From: Piscirickettsiaceae bacterium
GTDB lineage: Bacteria > Pseudomonadota > Gammaproteobacteria > Nitrosococcales > Methylophagaceae
Length of the DNA: 64,000 bases
NCBI GenBank assembly: GCA_013215775.1
Contig: JABSQO010000001.1
Span: forward strand, 186,001-250,000
Direction of reading: 5' to 3'
The notes beneath the pieces were generated by a model. That model worked only from the letters and a program-made list of their open reading frames with translations. It had not been told where the DNA came from and did no database searches. Positions 50,007-58,540 of the stretch are shown in pieces. Every line of letters begins with the position of its first letter. The first letter of the stretch is position 1. The position numbers and the translations under genes were made by a program.

Positions 50007-50210
50007 ATGAGAGAGTTAATATGTGAACATTGTGGCAGTACGGTTGTAGCTGAGGACACAAAATGTCATCGCTGTGGCATTCCGCTACCTCCCGATCATG
50101 GCAAATCATTGCAGAAAAAATTTATATTGTTTTTTGTGGCGGTTTGTCTTTTTTGTCTCTTTATGATTATTTGGTTGCCACCGGATTGGTCACCCTTTTT
50201 AGGTAGATAA
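50007..50210 (+). CDS. Zinc-ribbon membrane microprotein
   Basis: 67 residues. A single zinc ribbon (LICEHCGSTV...KCHRCGIPLPPDHGK) is followed by one transmembrane helix (FILFFVAVCLFCLFMIIW). It sits 3 bp upstream of norD and is probably co-translated. Function unknown. Small zinc-ribbon membrane proteins may anchor or regulate partners, and a NorD/NorQ link is only inferred from position. Confidence 0.75.
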   Translation: MRELICEHCGSTVVAEDTKCHRCGIPLPPDHGKSLQKKFILFFVAVCLFCLFMIIWLPPDWSPFLGR

Positions 50211-50213
50211 GCG

Positions 50214-52046
50214 ATGTTGGAAGAATTAGTAGGATCAACGTGGCATCGTTTTATTACCAAGCGTGCCAACAAAAATTATCCTGATGCAATTGTTTATCTA
50301 GATGAAATTCGCCATACGGCCGGAATTTTTTTTCGGGCAATGGGAGGTGAAGGTGGCTTACGTGTTGAAAGTGCCACCGATTCAGAAGTCCATGCTAGGC
50401 GATCAATAATACAGCGCATAGCTGGAATAGGTGATAAAACTCAGTATGCATGGCGAGATGAGGAAACATTGCGGTTGCCAGAAAGTATCGCCTTGTTTCC
50501 CTCGAGAGAGCTTAATTTTGATCTTTATTTATGGCTCACAGCACTATCCGTTATTTCAGATGAAGAAGGTGATTGGATATCACGGAATCAATATCGCACG
50601 CTTAAAACACTAGAGTTTTGGCCCGGATTAACAGATCGTTATCACAAGCTTGTTAAAGCACATCTAGATCAACGGCCAAATCCAACTGAGTTAACAGAAC
50701 GTGAAGCAAAACAAGAACAAGCTATTCGCAGCGCCCTACAAAACTTAACGGAAAAGGTTACATTGGAATATGCTAATCATCCACCACAACCAGTCGTCCT
50801 TTGGTTGCATCCATCACCACCTAAAATAGAGTTTACCACCGGTAAACCGCCGGAAGATCCTGATCTTCCTGAAGCGGTGAAAGAAAAAAAATCACAGAAA
50901 CAGCAAAAACGTAAACAAGGTAATCGTACAGAACTGCCGGAAGGCAATGACGGTTTGATGAGTTTTCGTCTTGAAAGTTTATGGAGCTGGGGTGAATACA
51001 GCAAAGTAGATCGTACGAGCACAGAAGATGACGATGATGATGCCATGCAAACAGCAGAAGATATGGATAACATCACTGTTGCCCAAGACGCTGAGACTAC
51101 GGCGAGTAAAATCAAGCTGGATCTTGATTTGCCGGCTAGCCAATATGATGACATTGTATTAGGGGAAGGCATTCCCGTTGATGAATGGGATTATAAAAAA
51201 CAAGTGCTACAAAAAGATCATTGTCGAATTATCCCAATGATATCGCGTGACACTGAGGCGAGTGACTTACCCAAAAGGCTACAATCTCAAGCGAGAAGAA
51301 TTCGTCGTCAATTTGAAATTTTGCGACCACAACGTCACTGGGTTAGTCGACAGACTGAAGGCACAGAGCTTGATTTAGAAAGCTATATCAATTTTCTTAC
51401 TGATCGCAAGCACGGTGCTGTGAATAGTGACACCCCTGTTTATCGGAACCTTCGCAATGAAACTCGCGATCTCTCTTGCATGTTACTTGCCGATTTATCA
51501 TTGTCGACAGATGCACATATCAATAATAGCTCAAGAGTCATTGATGTTATTCGTGACTCACTGTATCTATTCTCAGAAGCATTGAGCGTTACTGGCGATC
51601 GTTTTGCCTTGCATGGATTTTCTTCACGCAATCGTAGCCATGTTCGTTTTTACAATATCAAAGGTTTTGATGATAGTTATAACGATGATATTCGAGGTTA
51701 TATTGATGCTGTTCGTCCCGGCTATTACACGCGTATGGGGGCTGCGATACGTTACGCTAGTCAGCTATTAGAAAAAGAAGCTTCAAGTCAAAAACTATTA
51801 TTGATTATCACCGATGGCAAACCTAATGATTTGGATAAATATGAAGGGCGTTATGGCATCGAGGATACTCGACAAGCAATTCTTGAGGCCGAGAAAAAAG
51901 GCCTGCAACCATTCTGTGTCACGATTGATGAAAAAGCAGAGGATTATTTACCTTATCTGTTTGGCAAAAATGCTTATATTTTGATCAAAAATGCACAAGA
52001 ATTACCGGCTAAATTGCCGCTACTTTATTTGCGATTGACCCACTAA
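50214..52046 (+). CDS. norD: NorD, nitric oxide reductase activation protein (VWA)
   Basis: 610 residues. A helical N-terminal region is followed by an acidic, low-complexity middle (about residues 205-300, with DPDLPEAVKEKKSQK and TEDDDDDAM). The C-terminal von Willebrand A domain has MIDAS MLLADLSLSTDAH, later TRMGAAIRYASQLL and LLIITDGKPNDLDKY. With NorQ it activates NOR by metal insertion. It is the last gene of the accessory train. Its stop lies 41 bp before the nirK DNR box. Confidence 0.95.
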   Translation: MLEELVGSTWHRFITKRANKNYPDAIVYLDEIRHTAGIFFRAMGGEGGLRVESATDSEVHARRSIIQRIAGIGDKTQYAWRDEETLRLPESIALFPSRELNFDLYLWLTALSVISDEEGDWISRNQYRTLKTLEFWPGLTDRYHKLVKAHLDQRPNPTELTEREAKQEQAIRSALQNLTEKVTLEYANHPPQPVVLWLHPSPPKIEFTTGKPPEDPDLPEAVKEKKSQKQQKRKQGNRTELPEGNDGLMSFRLESLWSWGEYSKVDRTSTEDDDDDAMQTAEDMDNITVAQDAETTASKIKLDLDLPASQYDDIVLGEGIPVDEWDYKKQVLQKDHCRIIPMISRDTEASDLPKRLQSQARRIRRQFEILRPQRHWVSRQTEGTELDLESYINFLTDRKHGAVNSDTPVYRNLRNETRDLSCMLLADLSLSTDAHINNSSRVIDVIRDSLYLFSEALSVTGDRFALHGFSSRNRSHVRFYNIKGFDDSYNDDIRGYIDAVRPGYYTRMGAAIRYASQLLEKEASSQKLLLIITDGKPNDLDKYEGRYGIEDTRQAILEAEKKGLQPFCVTIDEKAEDYLPYLFGKNAYILIKNAQELPAKLPLLYLRLTH

Positions 52047-52086
52047 AATAGATATTTCGCGGAATGAGACAATTAATCTATTCCTC

Positions 52087-52128
52087 TTGATTTAAATCAA
52101 GGCTATTCCCTTAGTTAAACGACATAAT
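52087..52128 (+). promoter_or_regulatory. DNR/FNR box and -10 element of nirK promoter
   Basis: TTGATTTAAATCAA (52087-52100) is a perfect palindromic box. CATAAT at 52123-52128 is the -10. The distance of the box centre to the predicted start (about 52135) is 41.5 bp, identical to the norC promoter. nirK begins at 52186, so the leader is about 50 bases. Confidence 0.87.
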
Positions 52129-52185
52129 CTACTTGGATTTGTGATAGTTAGATCGTTTTTTTTAATGAAAATTGGAGAAAGTATA

Positions 52186-53310
52186 ATGATTAATGTGTTT
52201 AAAAAAGTGGGAACCGGGGTGGCTATTACAGCCGCTTTAATGGCTTTTTCAGTCCCATCAATGTCTGCCGAGGCGTTGGATATTGGGAAGGTTGGAGTGG
52301 CTGCCAAAATTGAAGGTCTTGAGCGTGTGACGCAAAAGTTAGTGCCGCCGCCTTTCTTGCCTGAGCATAACCAAGTTGCTAAAGGTGGCCCCAAAATTGT
52401 TGCAATGACAATGGAAATTGTTGAAAAAGAGATGGAGATTGCTCCAGATGTATTTGTTCAAGCAATGACCTTTGAAGGGACCAACCCGGGTCCGATGATT
52501 GTTGCCCACGTGGGTGACTATATTGAGCTTACGCTGAAAAATCCTAAAACGAATAGCATGGTTCATAATATTGATTTTCATGCAGCGACGGGTGCTTTAG
52601 GTGGAGGTGGCTTAACGAATGTGGCCCCAGGTGAGCAGGTGATACTTCGCTTTAAAGCAACGAAAGCAGGCGTGTTTGTTTATCACTGTGCACCCGGTGG
52701 TGTAATGATTCCTTACCACGTTGTTTCAGGCATGAACGGTGCCATTATGATCTTGCCACGTGACGGCTTGAAAGATGCAAAAGGTAATCTGGTCGCGTAT
52801 GACAAAGCCTATTATATTGGTGAACAAGATTGGTATATTCCACAAGATAAAGACGGCAAGTACAAACGTTATGATGCACCTATAATGGCAATGGGTGACA
52901 CCATGGAGGTCATGAAAACATTGACTCCTACACACCTTACATTTAACGGTAAAGTCGGTGCGTTGACAGGTGAAAACGCGATGACAGCAAAAGTAGGTGA
53001 AACGGTTTTATTCCTTCATTCACAAGCAAATCGTGATACCCGTATTCATTTGATTGGTGGTCATGGTGATCTTGTGTGGACAGGTGGATCATTTGATGAC
53101 ACACCTACAACTAATCGCGAAACATGGTCAATAGCAGGTGGTGAGGCTGGTGCAGCGATATATACCTTCTTGCAACCCGGTATTTATGCGTACGTTAACC
53201 ATAACTTGATTGAAGCAATTATGTTTGGTGCAGCAGCTCATGTATCAGTTGAAGGTGAATGGAATAATGACTTAATGGAACAGGTTCAAAAACCTGGTCC
53301 AATTCAATAA
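52186..53310 (+). CDS. nirK: Copper nitrite reductase
   Basis: 374 residues from the ATG at 52186 (GGAGA ahead, and it directly starts the signal peptide ending SMSA). Two cupredoxin domains. Type 1 copper ligands: His127, Cys168, His178, Met183. Type 2 ligands: His132, His167, His339. The catalytic Asp130 and the second His288 ([10 protein letters not shown]) are present. The [11 protein letters not shown] loop marks the classic AcNIR class. It reduces nitrite to NO in the periplasm, feeding NorCB. Electron donors nearby are a cytochrome c (55346) and a tethered pseudoazurin (26236). Confidence 0.98.
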   Translation: MINVFKKVGTGVAITAALMAFSVPSMSAEALDIGKVGVAAKIEGLERVTQKLVPPPFLPEHNQVAKGGPKIVAMTMEIVEKEMEIAPDVFVQAMTFEGTNPGPMIVAHVGDYIELTLKNPKTNSMVHNIDFHAATGALGGGGLTNVAPGEQVILRFKATKAGVFVYHCAPGGVMIPYHVVSGMNGAIMILPRDGLKDAKGNLVAYDKAYYIGEQDWYIPQDKDGKYKRYDAPIMAMGDTMEVMKTLTPTHLTFNGKVGALTGENAMTAKVGETVLFLHSQANRDTRIHLIGGHGDLVWTGGSFDDTPTTNRETWSIAGGEAGAAIYTFLQPGIYAYVNHNLIEAIMFGAAAHVSVEGEWNNDLMEQVQKPGPIQ

Positions 53311-53354
53311 ATCTAGTTGCATAAATTTGAAAGAATAGATTCATAGAGATAGTT

Positions 53355-54233
53355 ATGATGAGATCTATTTTATTAATAATTCTATTTTTTGTGGGGGCTG
53401 CAGTAGCAGCTCCTACAGAGGTAGAACAACGAGTTGCATACACCTCATCACTGAATGCCATAGCCTCCTCTGCGATGAACTGGTATGGCAATTTGATATC
53501 AACAGATGAACAGGTGTCATTTGCTGCAACGGAACAGGTATGGGATGACTATCGCTCTCGTTATCCTAGCAACATTACTCAGATACAGATTATGAGTACT
53601 GACCTGACAAAACTAGATGTCTCGGAACGTTATCAATTTAAGGTTAAATCACTTATCACCTATAAAAATACCGATGATGTTGGTAGCCAATTAAGGGATG
53701 AGACATTTACATTTCAAGTAGCACTTCTAGCGAAACCCGTCATTATAAATATAGTTACAGATAAGACTGAACAAGCAAAAATAGTATCGACAGTAAAATT
53801 TAATCGCTCATATTATAAAGCACGCGAATTTGCCTACGCATGGTTAGCCCATCTTGATGGTGTCGGTGAGATGACATCAGTAATTCACGCTGAAAAGTGG
53901 CTAGATAATGCTAGTTACTCAATGAAAATAGGTGGTGACGAGGTTGAAGGAAAAATATCCGCTACATTGGCCAAGCGTAAACAGTATTTAGCAAAAGGTG
54001 GTCATTTATTACGGTCACTTGAAGTGAAAGAATTAAACAATAAATCGAATGTATTTATGCTGGATCTTATTATTGAGTGGGAAGGCGTCAATCATAAAGG
54101 AAAGCCAGTACAGGCTAAAATTCACCAAGAAATCGAATATAGAATACAGGACAATAATGCATGGCAAGTGATCTCAATTAAAGAGAAGCATTTACTGCCA
54201 GATAACGAGTCTTGGGTGAGGTTATTATGTTGA
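53355..54233 (+). CDS. Secreted protein of unknown function after nirK
   Basis: 292 residues with a signal peptide (LLIILFFVGAAVAA). No domain name recognised. Two alpha-beta halves look alike: residues about 35-130 (AMNWYGNLISTDEQVSF...YQFKVKSLITYKN) and about 165-280 (FAYAWLAHLDGVGEMTSV...FMLDLIIEWEGVNHKGKPVQAKIHQEIEYRI). Each is a helix pair followed by long strands, as in an NTF2-like fold. Its stop overlaps the SCO gene (start 54227), so it belongs to the copper-delivery cassette. A periplasmic NirK partner is an inference. Confidence 0.7.
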   Translation: MMRSILLIILFFVGAAVAAPTEVEQRVAYTSSLNAIASSAMNWYGNLISTDEQVSFAATEQVWDDYRSRYPSNITQIQIMSTDLTKLDVSERYQFKVKSLITYKNTDDVGSQLRDETFTFQVALLAKPVIINIVTDKTEQAKIVSTVKFNRSYYKAREFAYAWLAHLDGVGEMTSVIHAEKWLDNASYSMKIGGDEVEGKISATLAKRKQYLAKGGHLLRSLEVKELNNKSNVFMLDLIIEWEGVNHKGKPVQAKIHQEIEYRIQDNNAWQVISIKEKHLLPDNESWVRLLC

Positions 54234-54871
54234 ATAAGTTGATGAGGTTGACGGTTATTGCCTTACTAAGCTGGTCAAGCTTCGTTTCCTCAGAGGTTGA
54301 AACATTGCCTATTTTAAGTGGTGTGGGGGGAGACTTCTCTGCCATTAATGCTGACGGAGAAGCGATTGAATTTAGCCGCTTCATAGGCAAGGTTGTGGTT
54401 ATTGCATTTGGTTACACTAATTGTGCGGATATTTGCCCCTTCACATTGGGATATTTAAAGCGACTCTATGCTGCTTTATCAGCGGATGAGCAGGAGAAAA
54501 TGCACGTTGTATTTGTAACAATTGATCCGGAATACGATACGCCTGGGCATTTAAAATCTTTCATTGGTCACTTCAATAAAGACTTTATTGGTCTATCGGG
54601 AACACAAGAGCAAGTTGATTATATTGTGTCGCTTTATCAAGCAGAATATAACAAGTTATCAGCACTCAATGTACCCACAAAGGAGATTCGACGAGTTAAC
54701 CCTAAACTATTTGCCGATGCAGAAGATGCTAAAGAAGATAAAGCATCACTTTATAGTCACACAGTGACACTTTATCTCATTGATAAAGAAGGCTACACAC
54801 GAAGCCTTGAGTACACGGGCACACCTTTAGAAGAATTTACCAGCAAAATACGGCAGTTAATTAATGAATAG
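54227..54871 (+). CDS. SCO1/SenC/PrrC family copper chaperone
   Basis: 214 residues from the ATG at 54227, which overlaps the upstream gene by 7 bases. A signal peptide precedes a thioredoxin-like domain with GKVVVIAFGYTNCADICPFTLG (CxxxC copper/redox motif) and FVTIDPEYDTPGHLKSFIGHF. The downstream His of SLYSHTVTLYLIDKEG is the third copper ligand. SCO proteins deliver copper to cuproenzymes. Next to nirK and PCuAC a role in loading NirK is plausible. Confidence 0.92.
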   Translation: MLNKLMRLTVIALLSWSSFVSSEVETLPILSGVGGDFSAINADGEAIEFSRFIGKVVVIAFGYTNCADICPFTLGYLKRLYAALSADEQEKMHVVFVTIDPEYDTPGHLKSFIGHFNKDFIGLSGTQEQVDYIVSLYQAEYNKLSALNVPTKEIRRVNPKLFADAEDAKEDKASLYSHTVTLYLIDKEGYTRSLEYTGTPLEEFTSKIRQLINE

Positions 54872-55319
54872 CCGACGAATTGTGAAAAGCATTCTCATGG
54901 TGTTGGCCTTATGTAGCCTATTGAGTAGTCATGTCTATGCAGATAAGCAACCGAATATTGAAACTGAAGATATGTGGGTTGTTTTACCGCCCGATGTGGC
55001 TAGAAGTACAGCAGGTTATGGCGTTATTAAAAATACGGGCACTGCCTCAGACACATTATTAAAGATACGCAGTAATGCCGGAACAGTGATGTTGCATAAG
55101 ACGAAGATTGAGTCCGGTAGAGCACAAATGATTCATATGTCCAATATGATTATTACTCCTGGCGAAGCTCTTGTTCTAGAACCGATGTCATTTCACCTGA
55201 TGTTCTCAGACCTTTGCCCAATCATATTCACGAAAGGAGGCAGGGTTACGCTCTTCCTTGAGTTTGAAAAATCAGGAGTGATTGAAGTTGAAGTGCCCAT
55301 TCGTTCGGCATGGGATTAG
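54864..55319 (+). CDS. PCuAC family periplasmic copper chaperone
   Basis: 151 residues, ATG overlapping the SCO stop by 8 bases. A signal peptide (ILMVLALCSLLSSHVYA) is followed by DMWVVLPPDVARSTAGYGVI. The copper site motif fits H-x10-M ... H-x-M: LHKTKIESGRAQM and FHLM. PCuAC hands copper to CuA or SCO-dependent targets. The SCO-PCuAC pair is a known copper-delivery module, here beside nirK. A stray Cys near residue 118 (DLCPII) is not part of the motif. Confidence 0.9.
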   Translation: MNSRRIVKSILMVLALCSLLSSHVYADKQPNIETEDMWVVLPPDVARSTAGYGVIKNTGTASDTLLKIRSNAGTVMLHKTKIESGRAQMIHMSNMIITPGEALVLEPMSFHLMFSDLCPIIFTKGGRVTLFLEFEKSGVIEVEVPIRSAWD

Positions 55320-55345
55320 ATTTATTTATAGAAGTGGAGAAAACA

Positions 55346-55735
55346 ATGAATATAAAGTTATTTTTATCAGCAGCGATACTTGTTGGTAGCAGTCAGGCTG
55401 TTTATGCCGGAGATATGGACAATGGTAAAAAGTTATATGCAGCGAATTGTGCGGCATGTCATCAGGCTATGGGGCAAGGCATTCCAGGTGCTTTCCCTCC
55501 TTTAGCTGGTTCCGATTATTTGATGGCTGATAAACAACGGGCTATTAGCATTCCAGTAAAAGGGCTGCAAGGCAAAGTCACTGTTAATGGTACTGACTAC
55601 AATAGCGCCATGCCTTCCTTTGGCCATCTTAGTGATCAAAAGATAGCTGACATTATGAGTTATGTAATGAATTCTTGGGGTAATGAAGGTGAATCCGTCA
55701 CCGCTGAGGAAGTTGCCCAAGCCCGGGCTAATTAG
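55346..55735 (+). CDS. Periplasmic c-type cytochrome
   Basis: 129 residues from the ATG at 55346, which directly starts the signal peptide (SQAVYA) with GGAG upstream. An upstream in-frame start (55310) overlaps PCuAC. One heme site CAACHQAMGQG (about residue 36), PPLAGSDYLM and an AMPSFGHLSDQKIADIMSYVMNSW segment with the axial Met. Class I cytochrome c like those that donate electrons to NirK or cNOR. Last gene before the outer-membrane porin. Confidence 0.93.
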   Translation: MNIKLFLSAAILVGSSQAVYAGDMDNGKKLYAANCAACHQAMGQGIPGAFPPLAGSDYLMADKQRAISIPVKGLQGKVTVNGTDYNSAMPSFGHLSDQKIADIMSYVMNSWGNEGESVTAEEVAQARAN

Positions 55736-55784
55736 TCATGTTTAAAGGTAGGCGTACACGGATTTATATTTAAAGGAAAGACAA

Positions 55785-57017
55785 ATGAAAAAAACATTAT
55801 GGCTGGTGGCCGCAATTAATTCATTAATTGCTGTGCCTATTGCCGCCCATGCAGAGGAAGCTTTTTTTGATGCCTTATCAGATGGCAAGGTTAGCGTTTC
55901 CGTTCGTGCACGTTATGAATCGGTTGAACAGGATAACGGGTTAAAAGACGCAGATGCCTTTACCGTACGAACGACTCTCGGATACAAAACAGGCGCCTTT
56001 CATGGGTTTAGCGCCTTTGCTGAAATTGAAGATGTCACCGAACTCGGCTCCGATAACTATAACAGTCTCACCAATGGTGAAACGGCCTATTCAGTTGTTG
56101 CCGATCCGGATGGCACCGAAGTGAACCAAGCCTATCTGCAATATAATGGTTTTGCTACCGAGTTTAGATTTGGCCGGCAAGAAATCACCTACCGTAAAGC
56201 GCCCTTCCATCGCTTTATTGGTACCGTGGTTTGGCGTCAAAACCATCAATCCTTTGATGCCTTTAGTGTCAGCAATAGCTCCTTTGAAAACACCACCATA
56301 AACTATGCCTATATTGACGAAATCCATACCATTTTTGGAGATGATCGAAATGTAGGCACCTTTATCAAAGATGGTGATATTGATTTAGATGGCCACCTCA
56401 TTAATATTCAATACACCGGCTTATCCATTGGTAAGCTAGAAGGCTATGGCTATTTCCTCGACTATAACGACCAAGAAGCCATCTCATCCAAAACCCTCGG
56501 ATTACGTCTCTCAGGCGCCCAAGCCATTAATGAGGATTGGAAGGTTATCTACACCGCAGAAATTGCTAATCAAAATGATTACAAAGACGGCACCATGGAC
56601 GATCAAAACTACTACCTAGCAGAACTAGGTGCCAAATATAAAGGCTGGTTAGCCAAAATATCCTATGAACTGCAAGAAGGTAATGGTACTGACAGCTTTA
56701 AAACGCCATTGGGTACCAACCATGCCTTCCAAGGTTGGGCAGATCAATTTTTAAGCACCCCTGCAGAGGGTTTAGAAGATCTTTATTTCACCGTTGTGGG
56801 CAACGTTTTTGGTGCGAAGCTGGTGGTTGTTTATCATGATTTTGAAACGGATAAAGGTAGTTTAAATGCGGGTGATGAATTTGATGTTTTGTTACAAAAG
56901 ACCTTTAAGACGCACTATACCTTAGGGGTAAAATATTCTGACTATGATGCAGATAGTGACTATGTTGCTAAAGTCGATACTGAGAAATTCTGGCTATATG
57001 GGCAGATTAAGTTTTAA
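55785..57017 (+). CDS. Alginate-export-like outer-membrane beta-barrel
   Basis: 410 residues. A signal peptide ending AAHA is followed by a barrel rich in alternating aromatic strands (LGYKTGAFHGFSAFAEIED, LQYNGFATEFRFGRQEI, INYAYIDEIHT) and a C-terminal strand ending in Phe (KFWLYGQIKF), the usual outer-membrane signature. Alginate-export domain family (PF13372-like). Substrate not known. Possibly nitrite or solute passage, or an alginate-type export channel. The central part has visibly more C-ending codons than neighbours. Confidence 0.85.
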   Translation: MKKTLWLVAAINSLIAVPIAAHAEEAFFDALSDGKVSVSVRARYESVEQDNGLKDADAFTVRTTLGYKTGAFHGFSAFAEIEDVTELGSDNYNSLTNGETAYSVVADPDGTEVNQAYLQYNGFATEFRFGRQEITYRKAPFHRFIGTVVWRQNHQSFDAFSVSNSSFENTTINYAYIDEIHTIFGDDRNVGTFIKDGDIDLDGHLINIQYTGLSIGKLEGYGYFLDYNDQEAISSKTLGLRLSGAQAINEDWKVIYTAEIANQNDYKDGTMDDQNYYLAELGAKYKGWLAKISYELQEGNGTDSFKTPLGTNHAFQGWADQFLSTPAEGLEDLYFTVVGNVFGAKLVVVYHDFETDKGSLNAGDEFDVLLQKTFKTHYTLGVKYSDYDADSDYVAKVDTEKFWLYGQIKF

Positions 57018-57054
57018 TATAGCGTAATGAAATACTTTGTAAAGAGAATAACAA

Positions 57055-58254
57055 ATGCAACAAATCATGCCGGACCCAGAACCTATCAATAAATTTGCTT
57101 TATTTGAATTAGGATTTAGACCTTTTTTCTTACTGGCTAGCTTGCTATCCATATTTGCGACCGCCATTTGGATGGCCAGCTATACCTTTGGTTGGACATT
57201 GCCGGTTGCTACCGTCACACCTATCGCTTGGCATGGTCACGAAATGGTGTTTGGTTATAGTGTGGCTATTATCGCCGGCTTTCTATTAACGGCTGTGCGA
57301 AACTGGACTGGCGTTCAAACTATCAAGGGTGTGCCATTATTTCTGCTAAGTCTAACGTGGCTATTGGCTAGAATATTACCTTTATTCAATTCACCACTGT
57401 TATTTGAGTGGGCAGCGATGATGGATATATTGTTCTTGTTAGGTCTAATGCTTGCAGTTCTTCACCCGATTATAAAAGTAAAACAGTGGCGACAATTGGC
57501 AATCGTAACCAAGATTTTTCTGTTGTTAGTCGCTAATATTCTTTATTACCTCGGTGTGTTTCATATTTTTGATCAAGGTGTTTCATGGGGGCTTTTTTCA
57601 GGCGTATATTTGATAATGGCATTGATATTTACTCTCGTGAGGAGAGTAATGCCCTTTTTTATTGAACGAGGTGTTGGTTATCAAGTTCAGCTAAAAAATT
57701 CGAACTTGATTGATGTCACTAGCCTATTCTTATTGGCTCTGCTGTGGATAGTTGATGTCTTTTTAAAACAGCCTTTATTAACCGCCCTATCCTCTCTTGC
57801 TTTAGCAGTCGTACACACAATAAGACTGTCGGGTTGGTATACCAAAGGGATATGGCAAAAACCACTATTATGGGTTTTGTTTCTTGGTTACAGCATGTTT
57901 GTGTTGGGTTTCATGCTTAAAGCAATTAACTTTTTTTCTTTGTTCCCAACGTCAATTCCACTCCATGCTTTCACCTATGGAGGAATTGGAATGATGTCTT
58001 TAGGAATGATCGCTCGTATCTCGTTAGGACATACCGGTAGAAATATTAATCAACCACCGAAGATATTGAAATGGGTATTCTTGAGTCTGTTTCTGGGCGC
58101 TATAGTACGCGTGGTGATGCCCATTATCTTACCGAGTGCATATTTATATTTAATCGGGGTGTCCCAAGTATTATGGATTGTGGCATTTGTAGGATTTTTA
58201 TCTCACTATTTTATGATATTTGTTCAGCCTAGGGTTGATGGCGAACCGGGATAA
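57055..58254 (+). CDS. nnrS: NnrS family membrane protein
   Basis: 399 residues with about twelve hydrophobic helices. NnrS motifs: FALFELGFRPFFLLASLLS, WHGHEMVFGYSVAIIAGFLLTAVRNWTG, the HAFTYGGIGMMSLGMIARISLGHTGR signature (about 300-326) and heme-binding-type His. NnrS is associated with NO stress tolerance and denitrification. It ends the denitrification island. 286 bp separate it from nirB. Confidence 0.93.
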   Translation: MQQIMPDPEPINKFALFELGFRPFFLLASLLSIFATAIWMASYTFGWTLPVATVTPIAWHGHEMVFGYSVAIIAGFLLTAVRNWTGVQTIKGVPLFLLSLTWLLARILPLFNSPLLFEWAAMMDILFLLGLMLAVLHPIIKVKQWRQLAIVTKIFLLLVANILYYLGVFHIFDQGVSWGLFSGVYLIMALIFTLVRRVMPFFIERGVGYQVQLKNSNLIDVTSLFLLALLWIVDVFLKQPLLTALSSLALAVVHTIRLSGWYTKGIWQKPLLWVLFLGYSMFVLGFMLKAINFFSLFPTSIPLHAFTYGGIGMMSLGMIARISLGHTGRNINQPPKILKWVFLSLFLGAIVRVVMPIILPSAYLYLIGVSQVLWIVAFVGFLSHYFMIFVQPRVDGEPG

Positions 58255-58371
58255 ATATCAAATATTCCCCCACCGATAAAATGTTGAAGGACTGATGTGT
58301 AAGCAAGCCTACAAGGTTATTAGACCATCCGTTTCCTAGGAATATTAATGTAGTTGAAAAAATTGCTAATG

Positions 58372-58410
58372 TGCACCAAACCATCTAGTTTATTGCGCCA
58401 TATTGGTGCA
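58372..58410 (+). promoter_or_regulatory. Two NtrC-type enhancer sites upstream of nirB
   Basis: TGCGCCATATTGGTGCA (58394-58410) closely matches the NtrC site at E. coli glnA (AGCACTATATTGGTGCA). A half-strength site TGCACCA at 58372-58378 is centred 22 bp further upstream (site 58372-58388). Centres are about -110 and -132 from the predicted start 58512, near the -108/-140 spacing of glnA. Confidence 0.85.
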
Positions 58411-58485
58411 GAAACATTGGGTTACCCATAGTAAAAAACAGCCCCACCCACGTATTAACCATTTAAAACAGCACGTTACGATTAT

Positions 58486-58501
58486 TGGCATGATGTCTGC
58501 T
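58486..58501 (+). promoter_or_regulatory. Sigma-54 promoter of the nirBD operon
   Basis: TGGCATGATGTCTGCT matches the sigma-54 consensus TGGCACG-N4-TTGCW in 14 of 16 positions, including the invariant GG and GC ten bases apart. Predicted start about 58512, so the leader to the nirB ATG is 29 bases, with GAGGG just before it. Confidence 0.85.
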
Positions 58502-58540
58502 CTAGAACCCATATTAAAGCTCATTATTTAAGAGGGTTTC

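Noticed and set aside
58370-58531. Start-less open frame of 53 codons upstream of nirB, at first looking like a gene remnant
   Set aside because: It has no start codon and no recognisable family, and the same bases hold the NtrC sites and sigma-54 promoter. The open frame is best read as chance.
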